DNA of 32,809 nt from Nitrospirota bacterium (GTDB lineage Bacteria; Nitrospirota; Thermodesulfovibrionia; Thermodesulfovibrionales; UBA1546), in NCBI GenBank assembly GCA_016212165.1, contig JACRGY010000081.1, positions 1 through 32,809 of the forward strand, in the 5' to 3' direction. This document shows positions 1-8,143 of this stretch, piece after piece (position 1 is the stretch's first letter; each line of letters starts with the position of its first letter). The notes beneath the pieces were generated by a model. The model saw only the letters and a list, made by a program, of their open reading frames with translations. It had not been told where the DNA came from and did no database searches. Both the position numbers and the translations under genes were made by a program.

Positions 1-1
1 A

Positions 2-148
2 TCTCTTTTCCATGAGCAGCTTGCGGACTATATGGTCTTTTACCTCACCAAGAGAATTCACAAGTCTCTTGGTAAGATGACTCCAATTGACTACCTTATC
101 CGGAAAGGGGGTATGTCGCATTTGTATGGAACTTATACAGGATGTTGA
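2..148 (+). CDS. Transposase, C-terminal end (5' part outside window)
   Basis: An open frame enters from the left edge and stops at TGA 146-148, giving 48 residues. The segment ADYMVFYLTKRIHKSLGKMT followed by PIDYL is the usual end of a DDE integrase-core transposase (IS3/IS481-like, rve_3 region), where a Y-N/K-R-x-H-x-SLG-x-x-TP motif closes the domain. The catalytic residues lie outside the window, so intactness cannot be judged. The stop codon overlaps the -35 hexamer of the putative clpC promoter, so this element ends directly against clpC. Confidence 0.75.
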   Translation, partial: SLFHEQLADYMVFYLTKRIHKSLGKMTPIDYLIRKGGMSHLYGTYTGC

Positions 149-173
149 CTTTCATCCGTAAAAAAAGTATCAT
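145..173 (+). promoter_or_regulatory. Putative sigma70 promoter of clpC
   Basis: TTGACT (145-150) and TATCAT (168-173) are separated by 17 bases, each one mismatch from consensus. The start point would fall near 180, about 30 nt before the clpC ATG. The -35 hexamer overlaps the stop codon of the upstream transposase and sits inside a small inverted repeat (GGATG 140-144, CATCC 153-157), so part of the promoter may belong to the end of the mobile element. Confidence 0.6.
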
Positions 174-177
174 TTAA

Positions 178-200
178 TTAAGAAGAATGAAACTTCTTAA
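178..200 (+). promoter_or_regulatory. Inverted repeat at the clpC transcription start / SD
   Basis: A perfect 8-bp inverted repeat, TTAAGAAG (178-185) and CTTCTTAA (193-200) with a 7-nt loop, begins at the predicted start point and abuts the clpC SD (AAGGAG, 199-204). It is not a CIRCE element. It could be a repressor operator at +1 or an RNA hairpin touching the ribosome binding site. The repeat is seen; the function is inferred. Confidence 0.4.
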
Positions 201-210
201 GGAGACTTAA

Positions 211-2652
211 ATGTTTGAGAAGTTTACAGAACGCGGCAGAAAAGTAATAATCTACGCAAGGGAAGAAGCCGAAAAACGGCAGAATGATTACCTCGGGACA
301 GAACATCTTCTCCTCGCCCTTCTCAGGGAAGAAGAAGGCATCAGCGCTGCAATAATTAAAAAGATGGGCATTTCAATAGAAGAAGTGCGCATGGAAATAG
401 AGAGAAAACTCCCTTACGGCACAAATGTGCTTACATTCGGCGACATACCTTTTACTCCGCGCGCCAAAAAAGTCCTTGAGCTTGCCGTAGAAGAGGCAAG
501 GCTTATCGGCCATAGTTACATCGGCAGCGAACACCTGCTGCTCGGCATCCTGAGGGAAGACGAAGGCATAGCAGGCAGGACGCTGCGCAGTTTTGGAGCG
601 AACCTTCTGGCTGCAAGACAACTTGCAATAAACTTCTCGATGAGGGCCCAGCCGCACACAATAAAAGAGAGAAGCTCTACCCCTGCCCTTGATGAGTTCG
701 GCAGAGACCTGACCCTGATGGCAAAGGAAGGCAAGCTCGATCCGGTAATCGGCAGAGAGGATGAGATCGAACGCGTGCTCCAGATACTGGGCAGAAGAAT
801 AAAAAATAATCCGGTGATAATCGGAGAGCCGGGCGTAGGCAAAACAGCAATCGTTGAAGGCCTCGCACAGAAGATTATCCTGGGTGACGTGCCGGAAAAT
901 CTCATGGGAAAACGCATCGTATCTCTCGACCTGGGCGCACTGATAGCAGGCACAAAATACAGGGGGCAGTTTGAGGAAAGGCTCAAAATTGTGATGAAGG
1001 AGATAATTCATTCCGACAACGTAATCCTCTTCATTGATGAACTTCATACCCTTATAGGCGCAGGAGCGGCAGAAGGCTCCGTAGATGCATCAAGCATGCT
1101 CAAGCCTGCCCTGTCCCGGGGCGAGATTCAATGCATTGGAGCAACAACGCCTGACGAGTACAGGAAATATGTGGAAAAAGACGGCGCCCTGGAGAGAAGG
1201 TTCCAGCCAATCCAGGTTGAATCCCCAACAGTAGAGCAAACAGTAGATATCCTTCTGGGATTGAGAAGCAGATACGAGACACACCACAGGGTAAAGATGA
1301 GCGATGATGCCATAAGCGCAGCAGCAAAATTATCCGACAGATATATTGCAGACAGGCACCTGCCTGATAAGGCAATTGATGTTATTGATGAGACAGGCGC
1401 CAGGGTAAAGCTTAAACGCTATACGCCTCCGCTGGAAATAAAGGAATTAGAGCATGATATATCACGCCTCTCACGTGAAAAAAATCTCTACGTAAAACTG
1501 CATGATATTGAAAAAGCCGCATCCATACGAAACGAGGAAGAAAAACTCAAGAAACTGTATGAGCAGGTCATGAAGCAGTGGAAAGACAACCTGAACAAGG
1601 AAATCCCTGTTGTTAAAGAAGATGATATTACATATACGGTTTCCAAGATGACAGGCATTCCTCTTTTGAAACTTGAGGAAAAGGAAACCGAAAAACTCCT
1701 GAAGATGGAAGCAGTCATCCATAACAGAATAATTGCACAGGAAGAAGCGATAAAGGCCATATCAAGGGCCATAAGAAGATCAAGGGCGGGATTAAAGAAC
1801 AAGAAAAAGCCGATTGGCTCATTCTTCTTTCTGGGGCCCACAGGCGTTGGAAAAACAGAACTTGCAAAGGCGCTTGCAGGGTTCCTGTTTAATGATGAAA
1901 ATGCACTCGTGAAGATAGATATGTCGGAATATATGGAAAAATTTAACGTTTCAAAACTGACAGGCGCGCCTCCGGGTTATGTTGGCTACGAGGAAGGCGG
2001 GCAACTGACAGAAAAGATAAGGAAACGCCCTTACTCTGTCGTGCTCTTTGACGAGATTGAAAAGGCACATCCGGATATATTTAATATACTCCTGCAGGTG
2101 CTTGACGAGGGCGTGCTTACAGACAGCTTTGGCAGGAAAGTTGATTTTAAAAACGCAGTAATAATCATGACCTCGAATGTCGGCGCAAGGATAATTGAAA
2201 AGGCAACGCCGATGGGTTTCCAGAGGACCGCTTCGGAAGATGTTTATCAAAACATAAAAGACAACGTGCTGATTGAGCTCAAGAAGACCTTCAACCCTGA
2301 ATTCCTTAACCGCGTGGATGAAATAGTTGTTTTCCATCCTCTGGAAAAAGAGCACCTCTTCTCGATTATAGATTTGCTGATGAATGAAACCAACAGGCAG
2401 CTGATCGAGCAGGGGATATTGGTAGAATTAGGCCAGTCAGTTAAGGAGTGGATACTGAAGAAATATTATCAGCCTAATTATGGCGCACGGCCGATGAGAA
2501 GAGCGTTACAGAAAGTGATAGAGGACCCATTGTCCGAAGAGCTTCTCAAGGGCAGGTTTAAGGGTGTCCATAAAATAAAGGTTGTTCTTGAAGCTGAAAC
2601 TCCGGTCTTTGTTGAGGCTGAAGAAGCCCAGGTACTTTCCGGAGTAAATTAA
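211..2652 (+). CDS. clpC: ATP-dependent Clp protease ATP-binding subunit ClpC
   Basis: Class I Hsp100/AAA+ unfoldase of 813 aa that feeds unfolded proteins to ClpP in the cytoplasm. Two Clp-N repeats occupy about residues 1-145. The first AAA module has Walker A GEPGVGKT near residue 208. A UVR-like segment (HDIEKAASIRNEEEKLKKLY, about 430-450), typical of ClpC rather than ClpA or ClpB, lies between the modules. The second module has Walker A GPTGVGKT near 545 and a C-terminal ClpB-D2-small region. The start is fixed by the SD AAGGAG just upstream. No clpP, ctsR or mcsAB is adjacent. The promoter and inverted repeat directly upstream suggest its own control. Confidence 0.97.
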   Translation: MFEKFTERGRKVIIYAREEAEKRQNDYLGTEHLLLALLREEEGISAAIIKKMGISIEEVRMEIERKLPYGTNVLTFGDIPFTPRAKKVLELAVEEARLIGHSYIGSEHLLLGILREDEGIAGRTLRSFGANLLAARQLAINFSMRAQPHTIKERSSTPALDEFGRDLTLMAKEGKLDPVIGREDEIERVLQILGRRIKNNPVIIGEPGVGKTAIVEGLAQKIILGDVPENLMGKRIVSLDLGALIAGTKYRGQFEERLKIVMKEIIHSDNVILFIDELHTLIGAGAAEGSVDASSMLKPALSRGEIQCIGATTPDEYRKYVEKDGALERRFQPIQVESPTVEQTVDILLGLRSRYETHHRVKMSDDAISAAAKLSDRYIADRHLPDKAIDVIDETGARVKLKRYTPPLEIKELEHDISRLSREKNLYVKLHDIEKAASIRNEEEKLKKLYEQVMKQWKDNLNKEIPVVKEDDITYTVSKMTGIPLLKLEEKETEKLLKMEAVIHNRIIAQEEAIKAISRAIRRSRAGLKNKKKPIGSFFFLGPTGVGKTELAKALAGFLFNDENALVKIDMSEYMEKFNVSKLTGAPPGYVGYEEGGQLTEKIRKRPYSVVLFDEIEKAHPDIFNILLQVLDEGVLTDSFGRKVDFKNAVIIMTSNVGARIIEKATPMGFQRTASEDVYQNIKDNVLIELKKTFNPEFLNRVDEIVVFHPLEKEHLFSIIDLLMNETNRQLIEQGILVELGQSVKEWILKKYYQPNYGARPMRRALQKVIEDPLSEELLKGRFKGVHKIKVVLEAETPVFVEAEEAQVLSGVN

Positions 2653-2697
2653 TACCATTTAAAAGCCTTCGTAATTTTCATCCGGAGTTTTTAAACA

Positions 2698-3234
2698 TTG
2701 AAGAAAAAAAGTTTAATATTGGCAACGCTTCTTCTTGCAGGGTTATCCCTGATAGTCTATTTTATAAGTCAGCGTGATACAGGAAAAAAAGAACCAATAG
2801 CAGCCATAGGATTGCCTGCTCCGAACCTTGAAGTTGCAGATGCGGCAACCGGCAGGACACTATCTTCATCTGATTTTAAAGGCAGGGTACTGTTCATTAA
2901 TTTCTGGGCAACATGGTGCCAGCCGTGCAGAGAAGAAATGCCGTCTATTGAAGGACTCTTTAAGCACTTCATGGATAACAAGGATTTCGTCATGCTGACA
3001 ATCCTTTTCAGGGACGACCCGCAAACCGGGATTAATTACCTTAAACAGAATAGATTTAATTTTCCCCTGATGCTTGATATGGGCGGGCAAGCAGCCAGGG
3101 TCTATGGCCTGACAGGTGTTCCCGAGACATATATCGTGGATAAAAAAGGCATCCTCAGGGAAAAGATCATCGGCCCCTATCAGTGGGACTCTCCCGATGC
3201 ATTGGAATTGATATCAAGGCTGCTTAAGGAATAG
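2698..3234 (+). CDS. TlpA-like membrane-anchored thioredoxin-family protein
   Basis: A 178-aa protein with an N-terminal membrane anchor (about residues 5-23) and a periplasm-facing AhpC/TSA-Redoxin thioredoxin fold. The active site WCQPC has Cys74 and Cys77, and a cis-Pro occurs in TGVPETY near 140. The family reduces or isomerises disulfides, often for cytochrome c maturation, but no cytochrome genes are nearby to assign a partner. The start is a TTG at 2698 with GGAG at 2684-2687; no ATG lies upstream in frame. It follows clpC after 45 bp and precedes the DUF4416 gene by 8 bp. Confidence 0.88.
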   Translation: MKKKSLILATLLLAGLSLIVYFISQRDTGKKEPIAAIGLPAPNLEVADAATGRTLSSSDFKGRVLFINFWATWCQPCREEMPSIEGLFKHFMDNKDFVMLTILFRDDPQTGINYLKQNRFNFPLMLDMGGQAARVYGLTGVPETYIVDKKGILREKIIGPYQWDSPDALELISRLLKE

Positions 3235-3242
3235 TTCATCTC

Positions 3243-3773
3243 ATGGGCAAACCGCATCCTCCCGGACCCGCACTCCTTTTTACAGGAATCCTTTATTCTG
3301 AAAATGAGTATTTTGAAAAAACAAAGAAAACCCTTCTGGATTTATTCGGCCCTTCCCTTATGGAAACCTCTCCGCTAAACTGGAACCATTCAGATTATTA
3401 TAAAGAAGAACTTGGCTCGCCGATAAAGAGGATTTTTATATTCTTCGGAAACCTGATAAACCACGAAGATATCGTTGATATCAAGCTTAAAACCAACAGA
3501 ATAGAGGACTCCCTGTCTGCTGACGGAAAACGCAGGGTAAACATTGACCCCGGCTACCTTACCCTTGCAAATGTTGTCCTTGCCACAACAAAGGGCTATT
3601 CACACAGGCTTTACCTCGGCAAAGGCATTTACGGAGAGGTCTCGCTTCTGTACAGGGAAAAAGACAGAACCTTTATCCCGCACCTCTTCACGTATCAGGA
3701 TTATCTGGATAAAAATTGTATTGATATGTTTTTGAAGGCAAGAGGGAAACTTAAACAGATGTTGAAAAAATGA
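3243..3773 (+). CDS. DUF4416 family protein
   Basis: A 176-aa soluble protein recognised by the family pattern: an N-terminal FTGILYS segment, LFGP, a NWNHSDYYKEELG segment (YY-E-E/M-G), K-x-x-TNRIED, VNIDPGYLTLANVVLATTKG and HRLYLGKGIYGEVSLLY. DUF4416 is a conserved domain of unknown function, sometimes labelled GTP-binding protein without visible P-loop support; none is seen here. It starts 8 bp after the thioredoxin gene, with AAGGA at 3226-3230, so the two are probably co-transcribed. Confidence 0.85.
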   Translation: MGKPHPPGPALLFTGILYSENEYFEKTKKTLLDLFGPSLMETSPLNWNHSDYYKEELGSPIKRIFIFFGNLINHEDIVDIKLKTNRIEDSLSADGKRRVNIDPGYLTLANVVLATTKGYSHRLYLGKGIYGEVSLLYREKDRTFIPHLFTYQDYLDKNCIDMFLKARGKLKQMLKK

Positions 3774-3797
3774 AAAAATAGTCCAAGCCTTATCCTC

Positions 3798-3827
3798 TTG
3801 ACAACAAGGTAGCCTATAAGCTACTAT
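3798..3827 (+). promoter_or_regulatory. Promoter/operator of the toxin-antitoxin pair
   Basis: TTGACA (3798-3803) and TACTAT (3822-3827) lie 18 bp apart. An inverted repeat, GTAGC (3809-3813) and GCTAC (3820-3824), covers the spacer and the edge of the -10, a standard position for autorepression by the antitoxin. The predicted start falls at about 3834, immediately before the toxin ATG at 3835, so the toxin message would be leaderless; no SD is visible there. Confidence 0.5.
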
Positions 3828-3834
3828 CAGTTAA

Positions 3835-4164
3835 ATGAAAGCCTGTTCTTTCACCCTTGAATATTACATTAGCGAAAGCAATAAAATTCCATTCAAGGAC
3901 TGGCTTGAGGGGCTGAAAGATATACGCGCTCGGGCAAAGATTCGCATTTCTCTTGACAGAGTGAGGCTGGGAAATTTTGGGCATGTAAAGTCAGTTGGCG
4001 AAGGCGTACATGAATTAAAGATTGATTATGGTCCCGGATACCGCGTGTATTATGCCTTTGCAGGGAATACGATTATTTTGCTTCTGCTTGGCGGAGATAA
4101 GGCATCGCAGAGTAAAGATATTGCCCGTGCAAAAGAATACTGGAAAGCATGTAAACGGAGGTGA
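3835..4164 (+). CDS. Type II toxin, HigB/RelE-ParE superfamily (Gp49-like)
   Basis: A 109-aa basic protein. The layout (Y-I-S-E-x-N-K-I-P-F-K-D-W-L, R-I-S-L-D-R-V-R-L-G-N-F-G, V-G-E-G-V-H-E-L-K-I-D-Y-G-P-G-Y-R-V-Y-Y) matches the putative addiction-module killer proteins of the RelE/ParE fold, which generally cleave mRNA on the ribosome. C-terminal KEYWKACKRR completes the typical basic tail. The toxin comes first and the antitoxin follows after 5 bp, the HigBA-type order. No SD precedes its ATG, whereas the antitoxin has a strong one, which would bias synthesis toward antitoxin. Confidence 0.88.
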   Translation: MKACSFTLEYYISESNKIPFKDWLEGLKDIRARAKIRISLDRVRLGNFGHVKSVGEGVHELKIDYGPGYRVYYAFAGNTIILLLLGGDKASQSKDIARAKEYWKACKRR

Positions 4165-4169
4165 TATAA

Positions 4170-4487
4170 ATGACAGTAAAAATAAAAAAGAATTATAGTT
4201 ATCAGGAAGACCTTGTTGAAAGCCTGAAAAATCCTAAAGAGGCAGCCGCATATCTGAATGCGGCAATTGAAGAAGGAGACCGCGAATTATTTCTCCTTGC
4301 CCTCAGAAACATTGCGGAAGCTCAAGGCGGTATAGCAACAATAGCGGAAAAGGCTCATCTTAACAGGGAAAACCTTTATCGCATGCTTTCAAAGCGCGGC
4401 AACCCCGAGATAAAGAGCCTGCTGACCCTGCTTCACGCTATGGGGCTGGAGCTTACTGTAAAGACACAGAAACAGGTTTATGCGTAA
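4170..4487 (+). CDS. Type II antitoxin, HigA-like HTH (addiction-module antidote)
   Basis: A 105-aa helix-turn-helix protein paired with the toxin upstream. About residues 45-100 carry an XRE/HigA-like domain with GGIATIAEKAHLNRENLYRM as turn and recognition helices, then SKRGNPEIKSLLTLLHAMGL, the signature of the addiction-module antidote family. The first 40 residues, including SLKNPKEAAAYLNAAIEEGD, are the usual toxin-contact region. GGAGGTGAT just upstream of the ATG is a near-perfect SD. It probably represses its own promoter through the GTAGC/GCTAC repeat. Confidence 0.9.
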   Translation: MTVKIKKNYSYQEDLVESLKNPKEAAAYLNAAIEEGDRELFLLALRNIAEAQGGIATIAEKAHLNRENLYRMLSKRGNPEIKSLLTLLHAMGLELTVKTQKQVYA

Positions 4488-4554
4488 ATGAAACCCTATG
4501 TTTCTTAAGGCAAGAGAGTTTTTGAAACTGAAGAAATAGGTAGTTACAACGGCT

Positions 4555-4597
4555 GGGCGTCACCCCGCGCGACCTTATCGCGGTAGGTGCAACGTCC
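4555..4597. repeat. Long imperfect hairpin between convergent genes
   Basis: Three paired blocks stack into a 15-bp stem: GGGCGT (4555-4560) with ACGTCC (4592-4597, one G-T pair), CACC (4561-4564) with GGTG (4586-4589), and CCGCG (4565-4569) with CGCGG (4579-4583), closed by a 9-nt loop. The bulges TA (4584-4585) and CA (4590-4591) are on one arm only. No T-run follows on either strand, so it is not a classical intrinsic terminator. It lies between the antitoxin gene and the convergent HEPN-CBS gene. Confidence 0.55.
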
Positions 4598-4600
4598 TGA

Positions 4601-5317
4601 TTAGATGCCGATTTTTTGAATCATTTTAGGGAAATCAGCAACTGTTACAATGCCAATTATAGCTTCTTTCGCCTTACCTGTTTCTGTAATGAGAGCCGCA
4701 TCAAGCCGTTTGCCCTGCTTTTCAAATTCATGAAATGCTTCCATGGTTTCAAACAGCGTTGCTTTCCTTGAAATAAATTTGAAGTTATCCAACGACTCCG
4801 AATACTCAAGTACCTCGCCGATAGTGCACTCGCTTAAACAGATTCTACCTCCATTAGCATTTTCATTCAGGCCAAGCCATCTTGTGATAGCATCAGTTGT
4901 AAACAATGCCTTAAAAACGCCATTATCTGTTATAGGTGCCTGGGAAAATTTCTTCTTGGCCATTGACGCCACGGCCTTAGAGACGAGCGTATGGGTGTCG
5001 AAAGCTAATACAGCCACTTGAAAAGCTGGAATGACTTTAGGCGGCTTGGTTATAACATCAAGAATTTGTTCTATAGTTTCAACTGCTTTTACATTTGGTT
5101 CAGCGATTACATACCCGCCGCCCCGATCATGGACTATTGCGTTTCTAAGATCAGCAAACTCCTTTAAGTCATCTTCAAAGCGACGGACTACGGAAGATCT
5201 TTTTGAAGCTTCATTAACTACTTGAGAAAAGGTTGCCCGTGTATCAAAATTACAGATTTTTTTCAGATGGTTTTCAATCGAATTAAAGGCATTTAGGTAT
5301 CTCTCGGAATTTTCCAT
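4601..5317 (-). CDS. HEPN-like plus CBS-domain protein
   Basis: A 238-aa cytoplasmic protein. The helical N-terminal part contains LRNAIVHDR, an R-x4-H motif (Arg58, His63) of the kind found in HEPN ribonucleases and HEPN-like domains. Residues about 98-235 look like a CBS pair (FSQAPITDNGVFKALFTTDAI and AALITETGKAKEAIIGIVTV), which usually senses adenine nucleotides. The plausible reading is a nucleotide-gated HEPN protein, possibly an RNase, but this is inferred. It is convergent with the toxin-antitoxin pair and may belong to the same defence-like block. HEPN recognition rests on a short motif; the CBS call is firmer. Confidence 0.65.
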   Translation of the reverse strand: MENSERYLNAFNSIENHLKKICNFDTRATFSQVVNEASKRSSVVRRFEDDLKEFADLRNAIVHDRGGGYVIAEPNVKAVETIEQILDVITKPPKVIPAFQVAVLAFDTHTLVSKAVASMAKKKFSQAPITDNGVFKALFTTDAITRWLGLNENANGGRICLSECTIGEVLEYSESLDNFKFISRKATLFETMEAFHEFEKQGKRLDAALITETGKAKEAIIGIVTVADFPKMIQKIGI

Positions 5318-5370
5318 GTGTTAGGAATCTCCTTTGACATTTAACATACCCATGAGCGCCGATGGATTTT

Positions 5371-5793
5371 TTATTGCGTTGCCTGTGATGCATGCTTATT
5401 TCTTTTTGCTAATTCTTCAGGCGTTGCACACTTTTCTATAAACTGCTTCTTTGGGTCCGAGAGATCATAACATTTGAAGCGGAAACCAATTGGCCAGTAG
5501 ATATATGCATAAGGCGGCCAAAAAATAGATGAAATCCTGAATGAGGAAGGCAGCTTGTCTTTTTTAACCATTTTGTCATCTTGGAGAAGCATATACTCTA
5601 TGCCAATTATAGAAGTCCAGAAAAAAGGCCTTCTTTCAAATTTTACGCGCCCATCTTGATCCTTAGAATCAATAGAGATACGCTCGCCATTAACCATAAG
5701 ATCTGTATTCGGGGGAAGAATGAAACTTGTTGACGTATGGCAGCCGGAAAGAATTAACAGCACGACTATCACTGACAGAGCATGTTTTTTCAT
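5371..5793 (-). CDS. Small predicted lipoprotein, function unknown
   Basis: A 140-aa protein with a classic lipoprotein signal: MKKH, a hydrophobic stretch and the lipobox LSGC near residue 17. The frame extends 35 codons further upstream, but the ATG at 5793 is preferred because AGGAGG sits 5-6 nt before it and the signal peptide begins there. The mature part includes LMVNGERISIDSKD and an aromatic stretch FWPPYAYIYWPIGF that may touch the membrane. No family recognised. Confidence 0.7.
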   Translation of the reverse strand: MKKHALSVIVVLLILSGCHTSTSFILPPNTDLMVNGERISIDSKDQDGRVKFERRPFFWTSIIGIEYMLLQDDKMVKKDKLPSSFRISSIFWPPYAYIYWPIGFRFKCYDLSDPKKQFIEKCATPEELAKRNKHASQATQ

Positions 5794-5923
5794 AAACCCT
5801 CCTGTTAAAAAAATTGACTGCGTTGCATGAAGTGAACTATTAACAATCTTATTAACTGGTTTCTCGTTATCATACGGAATGTTGTGGGGAATAATCAAGA
5901 GTTTGACAATTTATTAGAGAGGC

Positions 5924-7021
5924 TTACAAAACCACAAGGTTGTCCCTGTGGATAATCTCATCAGAGTACCTGTAACCAAGAATCTTTTCTATCTCGGATG
6001 TCTTTCTGCCCTGTATCTTATTTATATCAGCGGAAGAATAATTCGTTATTCCTTTCGCAATACGTTTTTCCGCTGAATCAACGCAATAAACAGCGTCTCC
6101 TGTCTCAAAATTACCGTCAAGAGAGACAACCCCGGAAGGCAGAAGGCTTTTCCCTCCGTGCAGGAGCGCCTTAACAGCTCCGGAATCGAGATGGAGAGTT
6201 CCTTTAGCGCGGCTGCCGTAAACTATCCATCCCTGCCTTGATGAAAGCCTTTCTTTCTTTGCCCTGAACTCTGTCCCGTGAGAATTCCCTTTTAACAGGG
6301 ATATAATCAATCCGCTCTTTTTGCCGCTTATTATATTTACTGTAATTCCGTTGTTCACAGCCTTTTTTGCAGCGAGAATCTTTGAATACATCCCTCCTGT
6401 GCCGACAGCGCTCCCTGCGGCTCCGGCAGAGGCTTCAATGCCGGATGTTATTTCATCAACTGTTTTTATGAGAACTGCCTTATTGCTTTTCCTTGGGTCG
6501 GCAGAACAGAGGCCCTCAACATCAGAGAGTATAACCAGCCTTTCAGCCTCAACAAGCCCTGCAACCAGAGAGGCAAGATGGTCATTGTCGCCGAATTTTA
6601 TTTCGTCAGTTGCAACGGTATCGTTTTCATTGATTACCGGCACAATGCCGTATTGAAGCAATGTAAACAATGTGTTCTTGGAATTGATATATCTTTCCCT
6701 GTCAGAGAAATCATCCCGCGTAAGAAGTATCTGGGCAACCTTCTTCCCGTGCTCTCCAAAGCCCTTCTCGTAAGCCCACATGAGGCTTGACTGCCCTACT
6801 GCTGCCGCGGCCTGTTTGAGCTGCACATCCTTCGGCTTTTCCTTTAATCCGAGTTTTTTCATTCCGGCAGCAACAGCTCCTGAAGATACAAGCACAACAG
6901 CATACCCCATATTCTGGAGTTCAGATATGTCTGATGCTATTGATGAGATGCGCCTTGTATCAAGCCCTTCTTTCTCATCAGCAAGTATATTGCTCCCTAT
7001 TTTTACAACAATTCTTTTCAT
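5924..7021 (-). CDS. proB: Glutamate 5-kinase
   Basis: First enzyme of proline synthesis: ATP phosphorylates L-glutamate to gamma-glutamyl phosphate. The 365-aa protein has the full two-domain form: an amino-acid kinase domain (KIGSN at the N-terminus, VSSGAVAAG near 45-53, NENDTVATDEIKFGDNDHLASLVAG near 134-155, GTGGMYSKILAAKKA near 210) and a C-terminal PUA domain (about 275-355, VYGSRAKGTLHLDSGAVKALL). It follows obgE after 9 bp, the common bacterial obgE-proB pair. No proA is in the window. Confidence 0.97.
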   Translation of the reverse strand: MKRIVVKIGSNILADEKEGLDTRRISSIASDISELQNMGYAVVLVSSGAVAAGMKKLGLKEKPKDVQLKQAAAAVGQSSLMWAYEKGFGEHGKKVAQILLTRDDFSDRERYINSKNTLFTLLQYGIVPVINENDTVATDEIKFGDNDHLASLVAGLVEAERLVILSDVEGLCSADPRKSNKAVLIKTVDEITSGIEASAGAAGSAVGTGGMYSKILAAKKAVNNGITVNIISGKKSGLIISLLKGNSHGTEFRAKKERLSSRQGWIVYGSRAKGTLHLDSGAVKALLHGGKSLLPSGVVSLDGNFETGDAVYCVDSAEKRIAKGITNYSSADINKIQGRKTSEIEKILGYRYSDEIIHRDNLVVL

Positions 7022-7030
7022 AGTTCTGAA

Positions 7031-8047
7031 TTATACATCACTTTTTCGCTTACTCTCAACCCTTACAGCAAGGTAAGAGAGAAGCTTCTTTATTCCCTTA
7101 TTCGTTGCAGAAGATATCGGGAAAAAATCTATCTTTTTTGACTTGCAGTATTTTTTAAGCTTATTGAGCCTCTTTTCATCGCCTGCAATATCAATCTTTG
7201 TTCCCACAACCGCCTGGGGCTTTTTCATAAGCTCAGGACTGTAAAGCTCAAGTTCCCTGTTAATCTTTTTAAAATCTTCAACAGGGTCGCTCTCTAAAAT
7301 ATCCGAGACATCAACAAGATGCAGCAATATGGAGGTGCGCTCTACATGACGCAGGAACTGAAAGCCTAATCCTGCGCCTTTATGAGCGCCTTCAATCAGG
7401 CCCGGAATATCTGCAACAACAAAGCTCCTGTAGTCTCCAACCTTTACAACTCCGAGATTAGGAACAAGCGTTGTAAACGGATAATCCGCAATCTTCGGCC
7501 TTGCGGAAGATATCACTGATATCAATGTTGACTTACCTGCATTCGGGAGCCCCATTAACCCCACATCAGCAAGAAGTTTTAATTCAATGACAAGATTCTT
7601 TTCTTCGCCTTCTTCGCCGGGCTGCGCATGCCTCGGGGCCTGTTTTACGGCAGTTGCAAAGTGTGCGTTTCCAAGCCCGCCCCTGCCTGCTTTTGCAATT
7701 ATGACTTCAGCTTCTTCTCTATCAAGGTCAGCAAGGATTTCTTCTGTGTCAGCGTTTTTTATTATCGTGCCGATGGGAACAAAAATAATACGGTCTTCGC
7801 CGTTTTTGCCATGCATTTTTTTGCCCATGCCGTGCTGGCCTCTTTGGGCCTTGTATTCGCGCTGGTATCTGAGGTCAAGGAGAGTGTTCAGGTTTTTTGT
7901 GGCCTTGAATATGATATGCCCTCCTCTTCCGCCGTCACCGCCGCTTGGCCCGCCATGGGGAACATACTTCTCCCTTCTGAAGGCAACACATCCCCTTCCT
8001 CCGTCGCCGGCCTTTACATAGATTTTCGTATAATCAACAAATTGCAT
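7031..8047 (-). CDS. obgE: GTPase Obg/CgtA
   Basis: Ribosome-associated GTPase involved in late 50S assembly and stress adaptation. The 338-aa protein has the glycine-rich Obg fold (residues 1-158) followed by the G domain with GLPNAGKST (about 166-174), DIPGLIEGAH (switch II, G3) and GTKID (G4, in place of NKxD). It lacks a long C-terminal extension. The usual upstream partners rplU and rpmA are absent; a response regulator lies 96 bp upstream on the same strand. No good SD is visible. Confidence 0.97.
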   Translation of the reverse strand: MQFVDYTKIYVKAGDGGRGCVAFRREKYVPHGGPSGGDGGRGGHIIFKATKNLNTLLDLRYQREYKAQRGQHGMGKKMHGKNGEDRIIFVPIGTIIKNADTEEILADLDREEAEVIIAKAGRGGLGNAHFATAVKQAPRHAQPGEEGEEKNLVIELKLLADVGLMGLPNAGKSTLISVISSARPKIADYPFTTLVPNLGVVKVGDYRSFVVADIPGLIEGAHKGAGLGFQFLRHVERTSILLHLVDVSDILESDPVEDFKKINRELELYSPELMKKPQAVVGTKIDIAGDEKRLNKLKKYCKSKKIDFFPISSATNKGIKKLLSYLAVRVESKRKSDV

Positions 8048-8143
8048 GGTATTATCGTAACATTTTCATTGTATGGATTGTTATTTTGCGGGCAGAAGTC
8101 TGTGATTGACAGTTCGCCATGATTGCGGCAAGCTGCCTGTATA

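Noticed and set aside
178-200. CIRCE heat-shock operator upstream of clpC
   Set aside because: The arms are TTAAGAAG/CTTCTTAA, not TTAGCACTC/GAGTGCTAA.
373-1047. Long minus-strand open frame opposite clpC
   Set aside because: Shadow of the clpC coding strand; Cys/Phe-rich composition and no SD.
4545-4610. Integron attC site
   Set aside because: One-sided bulges are suggestive, but the conserved RYYYAAC and GTTRRRY boxes are not found and no integrase is in the window.
7587-8122. Plus-strand open frames opposite obgE
   Set aside because: They mirror the glycine-rich Obg fold codons and give low-complexity Pro/Ser protein.
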